Shown here in pieces: positions 25,266-33,294 of a stretch of 64,000 bases of DNA. The notes under the pieces were generated by a model, which was not told the DNA's origin, did no database searches, and saw nothing but the letters and a program-made list of their open reading frames with translations. Position 1 is the first letter of the stretch. The number at the start of each line of letters is the position of its first letter. Source of the DNA: CADEDH01 sp039029735 (GTDB lineage Bacteria; Actinomycetota; Acidimicrobiia; Acidimicrobiales; SZUA-35); contig JBCCFL010000016.1 of assembly GCA_039029735.1 (NCBI GenBank), positions 39,946 to 103,945 of the forward strand, given 5' to 3'. The translations under genes were made by a program, and so were the position numbers.

Positions 25266-25865
25266 TCAGTCTTGGGCGAGGTCGCCAGCCCGGGCGATCA
25301 CGTGGTCGAGCAGGCCGTAGTCACGGGCCTCCTCGGCGCTGAACCACCGGTCGCGGTCGGAGTCGGCGATGACCTGCTCGACGTCCTGGCCGGAGTGTTC
25401 CGCGATGAGCTCGGCCATCTCACGCTTGATCTTGATCAGGTTCTCCGCCTGGATCGCGATGTCAGCGGCCTGACCCTGCACGCCGGCGCTCGGCTGGTGC
25501 ATGAGGATGCGGGAGTGCGGCAGCGCGTAGCGCTTGCCGGGGGCGCCGGCAGTGAGCAGGAACTGGCCCATCGAGGCGCCGAGGCCGAGGCACACGGTGG
25601 CGATCTGGGGCTTCACGAACTGCATCGTGTCGTAGATCGCCATGCCGGCCGTGACGGAGCCGCCGGGCGAGTTGATGTAGAGCCAGATGTCTCGTTCGGG
25701 GTCCTGACCAGCGAGGTAGAGCATCTGGGCAGCAATGGCATTCGCGATGTTGTCGTCGACCTGCTGACCGAGGAAGACGATTCGGCTCTTCAGCAGCTCT
25801 TGGTAGATGTCGAAGCCGAACCCGGAGGCGGGAGTCTCGGCGAACGGGAGTCCGGGGATGGTCAT
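25266..25865 (-). CDS. clpP: ATP-dependent Clp protease proteolytic subunit
   Basis: The 199-residue protease subunit carries the catalytic triad Ser98 (GLGASMGQ), His123 (LMHQPSAG) and Asp172 (DRDRWFSAEEARDYGL). It forms the barrel that degrades proteins fed by Clp ATPases. The longer frame upstream (to 26135) passes through the tRNA-Leu gene and the repeat region, so the ATG at 25865 is the real start. Actinobacteria often carry two clpP genes in tandem; only one is here, with no clpX beside it. It is divergent from the tRNA gene. Confidence 0.96.
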   Translation of the reverse strand: MTIPGLPFAETPASGFGFDIYQELLKSRIVFLGQQVDDNIANAIAAQMLYLAGQDPERDIWLYINSPGGSVTAGMAIYDTMQFVKPQIATVCLGLGASMGQFLLTAGAPGKRYALPHSRILMHQPSAGVQGQAADIAIQAENLIKIKREMAELIAEHSGQDVEQVIADSDRDRWFSAEEARDYGLLDHVIARAGDLAQD

Positions 25866-25936
25866 AGATGCCAAGGTTACCGCCGAGGGGTTGGGTACGG
25901 TGGACCGTGCCAGTCGCTGGGCGATTGCCCACACCC

Positions 25937-26020
25937 GCGGACGTGGCGGAATTGGCAGACGCACCAGGTTTAGGTCCTGGCGCCCGCAAGGGTGTGGGGG
26001 TTCGAGTCCCCCCGTCCGCA
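25937..26020 (+). tRNA. tRNA-Leu (anticodon TAG)
   Basis: An 84-base class II tRNA with acceptor stem GCGGACG/CGTCCGC, a D arm (TGGCGGAATTGGCAGACGCA), anticodon stem CCAGG/CCTGG with loop TTTAGGT (anticodon TAG at 25971-25973, reading CUA), a long variable arm, and T arm GGGGG-TTCGAGT-CCCCC. The discriminator base is A and CCA is not encoded. Two copies of a two-hairpin repeat follow directly. Confidence 0.97.
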
Positions 26021-26027
26021 CGTCGTC

Positions 26028-26099
26028 GGGGCTGCGGAGCAGCCCCTCACGGCGAATCAGCTCCGCTGATTCGCGCCAACGACACGCTCGTATGGGCCA
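26028..26099 (+). repeat. Two-hairpin repeat, copy A (after tRNA-Leu)
   Basis: First hairpin GGGGCTGC-GGA-GCAGCCCC (26028-26046), then a 10-base-pair stem GCGAATCAGC-TCC-GCTGATTCGC (26052-26074), then CTCGTATGGGCCA (26087-26099). The triloops GGA and TCC are complementary to each other. Copy B repeats both hairpins 85 bases later and copy C follows the tmRNA. The first hairpin could terminate tRNA transcription, though no T tract follows. Confidence 0.85.
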
Positions 26100-26112
26100 C
26101 GGAGTGTCAGCC

Positions 26113-26175
26113 GGGGCTGCGGAGCAGCCCCTCACGGCGAATCAGCTCCGCTGATTCGCGCCAACGCCACGCTCG
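26113..26175 (+). repeat. Two-hairpin repeat, copy B
   Basis: Both hairpins of copy A are repeated without change (GGGGCTGC stem at 26113-26131, GCGAATCAGC stem at 26137-26159), followed by the shared CCAACGCCACGCTCG. The tail CTCGTATGGGCCA of copies A and C is missing. The 85-base spacing from copy A suggests a tandem duplication. Confidence 0.85.
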
Positions 26176-26247
26176 GCGAACGTGAACGGGCCAGAGGGGC
26201 CCGACTACCGTTGAGGAACGTCCTGCTAGCTCGAAGGCGAGGAGCGA

Positions 26248-27489
26248 ATGGCTGCAGTTCCCCTGGAGTTCGATCCCGCACACATCCAGGCTCATTCGCC
26301 GCCCACTGCGCAGATGTACGGCGACGACCCGATGGCGAACGAGCCGATGAAGTCGGTTCTCGAGAACAACCCGGAGATCTACTTCGTGGCACCCAAGCGC
26401 GGCGCGGATTGGGGACGGTGGGAGTTCAAGCCGGGTTCGTACTACGACACCACGACCGGCTCGAAACACCCCTACTGGAGAGATTCGAACCTCCCGGCTC
26501 CCACGAAGGACATCGCGCAGCTGCGCGCAGACCTGACCGAATGGGGCTACTGCATCGTGGAGGATGCCATCGCCCCAGCGCAGGTTGATGCGATCCGCAC
26601 GCGGGTGCTCGATCAGGCGGAGGGCGAGCGGCGGGCTCGCATCGCCCAGAAGACACCGAGCGGGCAGAACATCAACTGCTGTGTCAACAAGGGCCGCTGC
26701 TTCGAGGGCCTCATCGCCTACGACCCCGACGTGGTGCAGGCCGGACCGCTCATCGAGCAACTCATGACCGAAGCGCTGGGGCCAGACTGGATCTGCGCGT
26801 CGCTCATCGCTGCGATCTCGCTCAAGGGCGGAGTGCCCCAGGCTCTCCACCAGGATCAGAGCGACTCGTCCGAGGCACTGGCGCCGACCCTCGTCAACAC
26901 CTTGGCGGCCATCACTGCCATCGACGAGACGAACGGCGGCACCCTGCTGATTCCGGGAAGCCACACGATCCTGGCGGAGGCCATGCGCCAGCGCCGACCC
27001 GTCGGCACACTGCCGCCCGCCATCAACCTCGAGGCGCCGGCGGGATCGATCACACTGACCGACGGGCGCATCCTGCACGGCACTGGCATCAACCACACCG
27101 ACGAACCACGCATCGTGATGCTCTGCTCGATGCAGGTGAACTGGAGGCGCCAGCAGGAGAACTGGATGCTGTCCACACGCCCCGAGGTGCTCGAGCGGGC
27201 CACGCCCAAGCTTCTCCAACGCATGGGCTTCCAGGCCACCACCGGCAGCCAGACCAACGAAGGTCACGGCTTCGGTGCACGAGGGCGGACGGGCGAAGCC
27301 GCCGGGGCGTTGCGCGAGTTCCGACGTGCCGCCGACCGCGGCGAGTACGTCCGGGTTGGCGAGCTCGGACCCCACTCGTGCGACGCCGAACTGACCGCAC
27401 CGTTCACCCTCCGAGCAGTGGTCGATAAGGCCCGCTCCGGCGGCAAGAGTGCCCCGCTCGGTATCGGCGGCGACCACCAGATCGACTGA
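26248..27489 (+). CDS. Phytanoyl-CoA dioxygenase (PhyH) family protein
   Basis: The 413-residue protein belongs to the Fe(II)/2-oxoglutarate-dependent PhyH family. The iron-binding HxD is in ALHQDQSD, the distal His in RILHGTGINHT, and the 2-oxoglutarate Arg probably in DEPRIVML. The jelly-roll core spans about residues 95-300; an N-terminal 90-residue part and a C-terminal tail are additional. It should hydroxylate a small organic substrate that I cannot name. It lies alone downstream of the tRNA-Leu repeats. The 159 bases after it hold no gene I can support. Confidence 0.8.
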   Translation: MAAVPLEFDPAHIQAHSPPTAQMYGDDPMANEPMKSVLENNPEIYFVAPKRGADWGRWEFKPGSYYDTTTGSKHPYWRDSNLPAPTKDIAQLRADLTEWGYCIVEDAIAPAQVDAIRTRVLDQAEGERRARIAQKTPSGQNINCCVNKGRCFEGLIAYDPDVVQAGPLIEQLMTEALGPDWICASLIAAISLKGGVPQALHQDQSDSSEALAPTLVNTLAAITAIDETNGGTLLIPGSHTILAEAMRQRRPVGTLPPAINLEAPAGSITLTDGRILHGTGINHTDEPRIVMLCSMQVNWRRQQENWMLSTRPEVLERATPKLLQRMGFQATTGSQTNEGHGFGARGRTGEAAGALREFRRAADRGEYVRVGELGPHSCDAELTAPFTLRAVVDKARSGGKSAPLGIGGDHQID

Positions 27490-27648
27490 GCATCGTCAGC
27501 GGCCAGGGCGGCGCCGAACCTGAACGAAGAAGATGCCGAGCGACACCAGGGCCACGCCGACGGCGCCGGTTCGGTCTCGGCGCCATCAATGTCAACGTCG
27601 TCGAGGAGTGACGGCGCACCAGGACAGGCGACAGCTGCCTGAGACCTC

Positions 27649-28242
27649 TCAGTCGAGTGCGCCCAGCAGGGCCTCGATCGCCTTCGCCCGATGGCTGATC
27701 GCGTTCTTGGCCTCGGCACTCATCTCAGCGAACGTTTTTCCGTCGCCCTCGTCGGGCACGAACACGGCGTCGTAGCCGAAGCCGCCCTCCCCTGAGCGCT
27801 CCATGGCGATGCGGCCCGGAGCGATCCCCGTGACCACCACCTCCGACCCGTCGGGCCACGCCGCGACGATCACCGTGCGAAACTCGGCCCGCCGCGCCGG
27901 CCCGTCAGCAACATCGGCCATGGCCGCCAACAACGTGGCGACGTTGGCGGCCGCATCGGCTGGCTCCCCCGCGTAGCGGGCTGATCGCACACCGGGGATG
28001 CCATTGAGCGCGTCGACGAACAGGCCGGTGTCGTCGGCCACGGCCAGTGCCCCAGCGTGATCCCGAACCTCGACGGCCTTCTTGCGGGCGTTGTGTTCGA
28101 GCGTCTCACCGTCCTCGACGGTCTCGGGCAGGTCGGCGGGCCGGGCCTCTACCTCGTACCGGGCCCCCAGCAGCGCCGACAATTCCTCGACCTTGCCCGG
28201 GTTGCCGGTGGCCAGCACCAGTCGTGCCAGCGGCGCCGCCAT
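27649..28242 (-). CDS. rdgB: XTP/dITP diphosphatase (RdgB/HAM1 family)
   Basis: The 197-residue house-cleaning enzyme removes non-canonical purine triphosphates (XTP, dITP, ITP). Motifs are LVLATGNPGKVEELSALLG at the N terminus, the central ADDTGLFVDALNGIPGVRSARYAG, and FGYDAVFVPDEGDGKTFAEMS. The ATG at 28242 overlaps the rph stop (TGATG); a TTG one codon earlier is also possible. It is the last gene of a murI-rph-rdgB operon. Confidence 0.96.
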   Translation of the reverse strand: MAAPLARLVLATGNPGKVEELSALLGARYEVEARPADLPETVEDGETLEHNARKKAVEVRDHAGALAVADDTGLFVDALNGIPGVRSARYAGEPADAAANVATLLAAMADVADGPARRAEFRTVIVAAWPDGSEVVVTGIAPGRIAMERSGEGGFGYDAVFVPDEGDGKTFAEMSAEAKNAISHRAKAIEALLGALD

Positions 28243-28982
28243 CAATCGCCAGGGCCGGGACGGCCAGGACGGGGCGCCGGCGCTTCGGCCAATGCGTCAC
28301 GCTGAGCCTGGACGATCGTCTCGATACCGCCGGACGCGAGGTCGAGCAGTTCGTCGAGCTGGCCCCGGGCGAATACGGCACCCTCGGCCGTGCCCTGCAC
28401 CTCGACGAAACCGCCCGAGCCGGTCATGACGACGTTCATGTCCACCTCGGCCCCGGCGTCTTCGATGTAGGGCAGGTCGAGCCGGCACTCACCGTCGATG
28501 ATCCCGACGCTCACTGCCGCACATTCCTCGGTCAACGGGTGGGTGGAGATGTCGCCGGCCTGCATGAGGCGGCTCAGCGCATCGTGCAGGGCCACATAGC
28601 CACCACAGATCGAGGCGGTGCGAGTGCCGCCGTCGGCCTGCAGCACATCACAGTCCACGTTGATGCTGCGCTCCCCCAGCGCCTCGAGATCACACACGCC
28701 CCGAAGGCTGCGCCCGATCAGCCGCTGGATCTCCTGGTCCCGCCCCGACGTGCGGCGCCGGATGCGATCCGGGCTCGACCCAGGGAGCATCGAGTACTCG
28801 GCGGTCACCCATCCACGGCCGCTGTCACGCATCCAGCGCGGCACGTCGGGCTCGATACTCGCCGTGCACAGCACCCGGGTGCGTCCGAAGCTGACCAGCA
28901 CAGAGCCGTCGGCCATGTCGGTGAAGTCGCGCAGGAAGCTCACCGGTCGGAGTTCGTCATTGGCTCGACCGTCTGGTCGCAT
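28242..28982 (-). CDS. rph: Ribonuclease PH
   Basis: The 246-residue phosphorolytic exoribonuclease trims tRNA 3' ends. It matches RNase PH along its length: RPDGRANDELRPVSF, GSVLVSFGRTRVLCTASIE, GWVTAEYSMLPGSS, INVDCDVLQADGGTRTASI and GGFVEVQGTAEGA. It starts three bases after the murI stop and overlaps rdgB by one base. The last 20 residues are Pro/Arg/Gly-rich and look non-essential. Confidence 0.97.
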   Translation of the reverse strand: MRPDGRANDELRPVSFLRDFTDMADGSVLVSFGRTRVLCTASIEPDVPRWMRDSGRGWVTAEYSMLPGSSPDRIRRRTSGRDQEIQRLIGRSLRGVCDLEALGERSINVDCDVLQADGGTRTASICGGYVALHDALSRLMQAGDISTHPLTEECAAVSVGIIDGECRLDLPYIEDAGAEVDMNVVMTGSGGFVEVQGTAEGAVFARGQLDELLDLASGGIETIVQAQRDALAEAPAPRPGRPGPGD

Positions 28983-28985
28983 CGC

Positions 28986-29804
28986 TCATGCTCCTTGTTC
29001 AGGTGGGGTCCACCGCTCGGCCTCGACGAGCTCGGGTCCGAGCAGTCGACTCCCCACATCGACAAAGGACCGTATATCGCCAGACGACACGAACTGCTGT
29101 GTTCCTCGCTCTTCGGTCTCTGGATGGGCGAGATCGGACTCTCGTAGCGTGCGGGCCAAGGCGAACGCCGTCTCGTCGGCGGAGGACACCAGCACCACGT
29201 CGCGGCCCATCACATCGGAGATCACCCGCGCTAGGTACGGATAGTGGGTGCAGCCGAGCAACAGGGCGTCGACCTTGGCGTCCACCATCGGTGCGAGCAG
29301 CCTCTCGGCCAGCAACGCCGCTTCGGGCCCCGAGGTCACGCCACGCTCCACGAACTCCACGAAGCCCGGGCAGGCGAGCGACGTGAGATGCACCTCCGGC
29401 GCCGTGGTGGTGATTGCGGTGGCGTAGGCCCCGGATCCGATGGTGCCGACCGTGCCGATGACGCCGACACGTCCGGTGATCGTGGCCGCCACCAGTGCCC
29501 GCGCTCCTGCCTGGATCACGCCGATCACGGGGATGGGGAGCCGTTCGCCCAGTTCGTCGAGCGCGGCGGCCGTTGCCGTGTTGCACGCCACCACCAACAT
29601 CTTGATGTCGTGGGCCGCAATCAGCTGATCGGCGATCTCGTTCGAGAAGCGACGCACCTCGTCGAGCGTTCGGGGCCCGTAGGGATACCGGGCCGAGTCG
29701 CCGAGGTAGACGAGGTGCTCGCTGGGAAGGAGATCGATGGCAGCCCTGGCCACCGTGAGGCCACCGAAGCCGCTGTCGAACATGCCGATCGGACGCTCGT
29801 CCAC
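28986..29804 (-). CDS. murI: Glutamate racemase
   Basis: The 272-residue enzyme supplies D-glutamate for peptidoglycan. It has GMFDSGFGGLTVARA with the first catalytic Asp region, the Cys in VVACNTATAAALD and the second Cys in LLLGCTHYPYL. Start is GTG. With rph and rdgB it reproduces the order murI-rphA-rdgB known from mycobacteria, where the cysteine genes mec-cysO-cysM lie next to it, as here. Confidence 0.97.
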   Translation of the reverse strand: MDERPIGMFDSGFGGLTVARAAIDLLPSEHLVYLGDSARYPYGPRTLDEVRRFSNEIADQLIAAHDIKMLVVACNTATAAALDELGERLPIPVIGVIQAGARALVAATITGRVGVIGTVGTIGSGAYATAITTTAPEVHLTSLACPGFVEFVERGVTSGPEAALLAERLLAPMVDAKVDALLLGCTHYPYLARVISDVMGRDVVLVSSADETAFALARTLRESDLAHPETEERGTQQFVSSGDIRSFVDVGSRLLGPELVEAERWTPPEQGA

Positions 29805-30090
29805 TCCCCGCAGGTTACGGCCTCAGCGCCCAGGTTCGAGGCCAGGCACCGCCTGACAGCCCCCCAAGCGAGGCGCCGTCCAGTGTCGTCGCATGTAGAA
29901 GTGAATACAGCCTGCAAAGTAGTGACAATTCGGCGAAATAGAGCCTGATAGACCTCGTTGAAGAACGGTGCTGTTCTACGCTCGATGGTGGTGAGATCCC
30001 CCTCTAGCAGGGAGTTTGCCCCACTGCCGCTGAGCGCCATGGGCATTCCAACCCCCGCTTGCTCACCAATTACGTGACCGAGGCGCACCA

Positions 30091-30570
30091 ATGGATCAAT
30101 TTCATCGCGATTCGATGGCAGCTCATGCTGCTGTCGTCATGGCGCAGACCCAGGCCTCAGCGGCCAGGGCTGAAGCAGCGGAGCTGCATCGCCAAGTGGC
30201 CGCACTGGCCGAGCAGCTGGAGCGAGAACAGGCCGAGGCCGAGCGAATTCGATCCGAGGTGACCGCACTCCGCAAGAATCAGGCCGTCGTCGAACGCGAT
30301 CGGGCCGTGGCGGAAGCCCGGTCCGACGAACTGAGGCGCCAGATCGAGCAGGAGCGTGAGGAGCGGTCGCTTCTGGCCACTCGGATCGGGCAGCTCGAAT
30401 CCGATCGCGAGGAGGCGATCGCCGCGATGGGATGGCTGTCGAAGCGGCGCTACGTGCAGCGTCAGTCGCGCTCGACTGGCCATGCCCCCGACCGGCCCAA
30501 CGCCGGGCGTCGGCAGCGTCCGTCGCTCCCAACGCCAGCGTCACCGGCGCACGCCCCAGCAGCTCGCTGA
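30091..30570 (+). CDS. Small coiled-coil protein of unknown function
   Basis: The 159-residue product is unrecognised. Residues 15-115 form a long, charged helix with heptad-like spacing (AEAAELHRQVAALAEQLERE, LRRQIEQEREERSLLATRIG), typical of a coiled coil. The C-terminal 40 residues are basic and Pro/Ser/Arg-rich. The ATG follows a stretch (29890-30090) visibly richer in A/T than its surroundings, suggesting its own promoter, but no clear ribosome site precedes it. It lies between murI and cysM, both on the other strand. It could be a scaffold or DNA-associated protein; that is only a guess. Confidence 0.6.
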   Translation: MDQFHRDSMAAHAAVVMAQTQASAARAEAAELHRQVAALAEQLEREQAEAERIRSEVTALRKNQAVVERDRAVAEARSDELRRQIEQEREERSLLATRIGQLESDREEAIAAMGWLSKRRYVQRQSRSTGHAPDRPNAGRRQRPSLPTPASPAHAPAAR

Positions 30571-30600
30571 GCTAGCCGGGCCACGCCTCACGGCGACTCG

Positions 30601-31551
30601 TCAGAAGTAGATGACCTCGTCGAGGGTCTCTGCTGCGGCATCGAGGTCGCCGCTGTAGAGGCCGGTCGAGAGGTACTTCCACCCGCCGTCGCACACGACG
30701 AACACGATCACGGCCTCGTCCTCGCGAGCGGCGACCTTGATCGCCCCCGCCAGGGTGGCACCGGTGCTCGGGCCGGCGAAGATGCCGGTCTCGGCGGCGA
30801 GGCGACGGGTCCACTCGATCGACTCGAGCGGCCGCACGATGCGCTTGCCGTCGAGCAACTCGAACCCACCCCACTTCTCGAACACGGGCGGCACGTAGCC
30901 GTCGTCGAGGTTGCGGAGCCCCTCGACGTGCTCACCGCTCGGCGGCTCCACCGCCAATACCTTCACCTCCGGCTTGTGCTCCGCGAGGTAGGACCCAACG
31001 CCCATCAGGGTGCCACTGGTGCCAAGGCCGGCCACGAAGTGGGTGATGTCGGGCACGTCGCGAAGGATCTCGGGCCCGGTACCGGTGAGGTGGGCGGTGG
31101 GGTTGGCCTCGTTGCCGTACTGGTACAGGAACACCCACTCCGGGTGTTCATCCGACAGCAGCTGGGCTCGACGGACCGCGCCGTTGGAGCCCTCGGCCCC
31201 CGGCGACAGGATCACCTCGGCCCCGAAGGCTTCGAGGGCCTGACGGCGCTCAACGGTCACACTCTCGGGCAGCACGACCTTGAGGTGGTACCCCCTCGTG
31301 CGACAAATCATCGCCAGTGCGATGCCGGTGTTACCCGACGACGGCTCGATCACGATCGAGCCGGGGGTGAGCTCACCCGAACGCTCGGCGGCCTCCACCA
31401 TCGCCAGCGCGATGCGATCCTTCACCGAGCCAGCAGGATTCTGGTTCTCCAGCTTGGCGAACAGCCGCACCCGCGGGTTCGGGCTGAGCTGACTCACATC
31501 GACGATGGGGGTCTCGCCGATGAGATCGAGGACCGAGCTGACGACGGCCAC
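30601..31551 (-). CDS. cysM: Cysteine synthase CysM, CysO-dependent type
   Basis: The 316-residue PLP enzyme has the Lys motif NPAGSVKDRIAL, the phosphate-gripping GTSGTLMG loop and the substrate loop EPSSGNTGIA. It joins O-phosphoserine with sulfide carried as a thiocarboxylate on CysO, rather than free sulfide, in the pathway known from Mycobacterium tuberculosis. Start is GTG, two bases after the cysO stop. The position directly downstream of mec and cysO supports the CysO-dependent assignment over a plain O-acetylserine sulfhydrylase. Confidence 0.95.
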   Translation of the reverse strand: MAVVSSVLDLIGETPIVDVSQLSPNPRVRLFAKLENQNPAGSVKDRIALAMVEAAERSGELTPGSIVIEPSSGNTGIALAMICRTRGYHLKVVLPESVTVERRQALEAFGAEVILSPGAEGSNGAVRRAQLLSDEHPEWVFLYQYGNEANPTAHLTGTGPEILRDVPDITHFVAGLGTSGTLMGVGSYLAEHKPEVKVLAVEPPSGEHVEGLRNLDDGYVPPVFEKWGGFELLDGKRIVRPLESIEWTRRLAAETGIFAGPSTGATLAGAIKVAAREDEAVIVFVVCDGGWKYLSTGLYSGDLDAAAETLDEVIYF

Positions 31552-31553
31552 GG

Positions 31554-31832
31554 TCAGCCTCCGGCGACGGCAGGCAGAATCGCCACCTCGTCACCCTCAG
31601 TGACGGGGCTTTCGAGCTTGCCCATGAAGCGGATGTCCTCGTCGTTGACGTAGACGTTGACGAACTTGCGGAGCCCGCCGTCTTCGTCCAACAGATTAGG
31701 AGCCAGGCCTGGGTAGGTGGCGACGAGGGTGTCGAGCACAGCCCCGACGGTCTCACCCGACGCAGTGACGAGCGACTCTCCGCTCGTGGCGGCGCGGAGC
31801 ACGGTGGGAATGCGAACACTGACGGTTGACAT
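31554..31832 (-). CDS. cysO: Sulfur-carrier protein CysO (MoaD/ThiS family)
   Basis: The 92-residue ubiquitin-like protein ends in VAGG; the C-terminal Gly is activated to a thiocarboxylate that CysM uses. Family features are RIPTVLRAATSGE, a KFVNVYVNDEDIR strand pair and VTEGDEVAILPAVAGG. I chose the ATG at 31832 with an AGAGGA site seven bases before it, rather than the frame start at 31865. The Mec peptidase, encoded upstream, removes the newly formed cysteine from CysO. Confidence 0.95.
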   Translation of the reverse strand: MSTVSVRIPTVLRAATSGESLVTASGETVGAVLDTLVATYPGLAPNLLDEDGGLRKFVNVYVNDEDIRFMGKLESPVTEGDEVAILPAVAGG

Positions 31833-31857
31833 CTGGATCCTCTCGACGGCCTCAGCA

Positions 31858-31907
31858 GGGGCCACACAGCCCCTTCTTGACTATCTCGGTAATGCTGATC
31901 AGATTAC
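31858..31907. promoter_or_regulatory. Palindrome and small hairpin in the mec-cysO gap
   Basis: The 82 bases between mec and cysO are locally A/T-rich. They hold an inverted repeat, GTAAT (31889-31893) and ATTAC (31903-31907), around the self-complementary CTGATCAG. Between it and cysO is a short stem GGGGC/GCCCC (31858-31862, 31869-31873). This suggests separate control of cysO-cysM, by an operator or a small attenuator. Confidence 0.4.
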
Positions 31908-31914
31908 TATGGAA

Positions 31915-32328
31915 TTAGGGTCGGAACCGAACCGGCTCCTCGACTATTCCGTCAGCCAGTGAGTAGCTGTGCAGCTCGGGAGCGCCCCAGGCGAGCGACA
32001 CGATCACCCAGTGCCAGGTCGGCGGGATGAGTGGCTTGGCCGCCTCGGCCACGTCTGTGGGGCTTGGGTAGGCCGCGGTGCGGGTGTGGGAGTGCATGAC
32101 CCCCACCACATCGAGGCCCTCACGGTCGGCGGCCAGGGTCACCTTGGCGAACTCCGCGCCGTCGAGGGTGTAGACGCGGGCCGACTCGGCCTCGTTGTGA
32201 ATCGGCGCGAATCGAGTGACCTCGTCTGAGCCGCTCGGGCCGAGAAGCACTCCGCAGCCCTCCAGCGGGTAGGCCCGCCAGGCCTCCGCCACCATTTCGA
32301 GCCAATGCCGACGATCGAGGGTCAACAC
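31915..32328 (-). CDS. mec: CysO-cysteine peptidase Mec (JAMM/MPN+ metalloprotease)
   Basis: The 137-residue zinc peptidase has the JAMM pattern: Glu in YPLEGCGVLLG and the ligands in HSHTRTAAYPSPTD (HxH...D). In mycobacteria Mec releases cysteine from the CysO-cysteine adduct made by CysM. Open reading continues to 32631, but that is antisense to smpB; a GTG at 32328 (or TTG at 32325) gives the normal family length. It is divergent from smpB with a 42-base spacer. Confidence 0.93.
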   Translation of the reverse strand: MLTLDRRHWLEMVAEAWRAYPLEGCGVLLGPSGSDEVTRFAPIHNEAESARVYTLDGAEFAKVTLAADREGLDVVGVMHSHTRTAAYPSPTDVAEAAKPLIPPTWHWVIVSLAWGAPELHSYSLADGIVEEPVRFRP

Positions 32329-32370
32329 GAGGCCGACCTTAGCGGCCCCGCTCGCCCCTACCCTGGGGGT

Positions 32371-32829
32371 ATGGCCATCAAGATGATCGCCACCAACAAG
32401 CAGGCGCGCCGCAACTTCGAGATCATGGAGACCTTCGAAGCCGGTATCGCACTGCGCGGCGCTGAGGTGAAGTCGCTCCGTGAGGCGAACGTGACGATCG
32501 GCGACGCCTACGCGCGCTTCCAGGACGGCGAGCTCTGGCTTGTGGCCCTGCACATCACCCCCTACTCCCGGGCTTCCACCCACGTGGCGGCCGACGCCAC
32601 TCGCCGCCGCAAGCTGCTCATGCACCGCCATGAACTCGATCGCCTCTTTTCACGCACCGAGCAGGACCGGCTCACCCTCGTTCCGATGGCGCTCTACTTC
32701 AAAGACAGCCGGGCCAAGCTCGAACTCGGCCTCGGACGGGGCCTCAAGACGGTGGACAAACGCCAGATGATCGCGAAGCGTGACGCCGATCGCGAGGCTC
32801 GGCGTGAGCTCGTCGACCGCTCCCGATGA
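32371..32829 (+). CDS. smpB: SsrA-binding protein SmpB
   Basis: The 152-residue protein binds tmRNA and carries it to stalled ribosomes. It matches SmpB throughout: NKQARRNFEIMETFEAGIAL, GAEVKSLREANVTIGDAYA, HITPYSRAS, and the C-terminal GLKTVDKRQMIAKRDADRE tail that enters the mRNA channel. The ATG is preceded by GGGGGT. The ssrA gene lies 78 bases downstream on the same strand, the classical arrangement. Confidence 0.97.
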   Translation: MAIKMIATNKQARRNFEIMETFEAGIALRGAEVKSLREANVTIGDAYARFQDGELWLVALHITPYSRASTHVAADATRRRKLLMHRHELDRLFSRTEQDRLTLVPMALYFKDSRAKLELGLGRGLKTVDKRQMIAKRDADREARRELVDRSR

Positions 32830-32863
32830 GGGTGGGGTCAGCCCAGGCGATATCCTGACAGAT

Positions 32864-32879
32864 CCCCGGTTCGCCGGGG
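32864..32879 (+). terminator. Hairpin between smpB and ssrA
   Basis: CCCCGG-TTCG-CCGGGG (32864-32879), a stable stem with a tetraloop, follows the smpB stop by 34 bases. No T tract follows. It may end the smpB message or mark processing of a joint smpB-tmRNA transcript. A TTGACA at 32889-32894 is too close to the mature 5' end to be a normal -35 box. Confidence 0.45.
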
Positions 32880-32907
32880 CGTGTACCTTGACAGCGGCAC
32901 ACACACG

Positions 32908-33290
32908 GGGCTGATCGGTTTCGACGTCGAGACGAGAAGCCACGGATGCGACCCGAGTTGCTCAGACTCGTTAAACGGGGCTCAACAGAAGCGCCAACGA
33001 CGACAAGTCCAGCTTCGCTCTCGCCGCCTGATCTAGTCAGGTAACGAGAGGAACATCGCGAGCCATAGCGGCCACGCGGGGCCAGATCATCGCAGCCCGG
33101 CAACAGAAGCGGTGATGGACGGCGGGAGAGACCGCTGACAGCAGGGAAAGACCGCTGACTCCTGAGAAAGTGCAGGCGGTGTGACCTCTGACCCGGCAGA
33201 GCGGCAGCCGTATGAGCCGAAATCACGGGAATGGTCGTAGCGAACGCGGTAACTCCTCGGCGGACGGGGGTTCGATTCCCCCCAGCTCCA
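32908..33290 (+). ncRNA. ssrA: tmRNA (ssrA), one-piece
   Basis: The RNA rescues stalled ribosomes together with SmpB. The 5' end GGGGCTGATCGGTTTCGAC and the 3' end TTCGATTCCCCCCAGCTCC pair into the tRNA-like acceptor stem (GGGGCTG with CAGCTCC, one G-T pair). The tag frame runs from GCC at 32993 to TGA at 33029-33031 and encodes ANDDKSSFALAA, ending in the usual ALAA degradation signal. The discriminator is A at 33290 and CCA is not encoded. A two-hairpin repeat (copy C) begins five bases later. Confidence 0.97.
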
Positions 33291-33294
33291 CGTC

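Noticed and set aside
26028..26175. The tandem repeats after tRNA-Leu as a CRISPR array.
   Set aside because: There are only two units, each a pair of hairpins, with no spacer-like unique segments and no cas genes in the window.
27490..27648. A short minus-strand hydrophobic reading (VALVSLGIFFVQV) ending near 27497, possibly the end of a small membrane protein after rdgB.
   Set aside because: It has no plausible start codon or ribosome site in frame; joining it to the acidic frame before it would need a frameshift that I cannot support.
29970..29990. A LexA-like box (AGAAC-N6-GTTCT) before the coiled-coil gene.
   Set aside because: The spacer is six bases instead of the four expected for the actinobacterial SOS box CGAAC-N4-GTTCG.
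32889..32894. TTGACA as a -35 box for ssrA.
   Set aside because: It lies only 14 bases before the mature 5' end, and no -10 box follows at the right distance.
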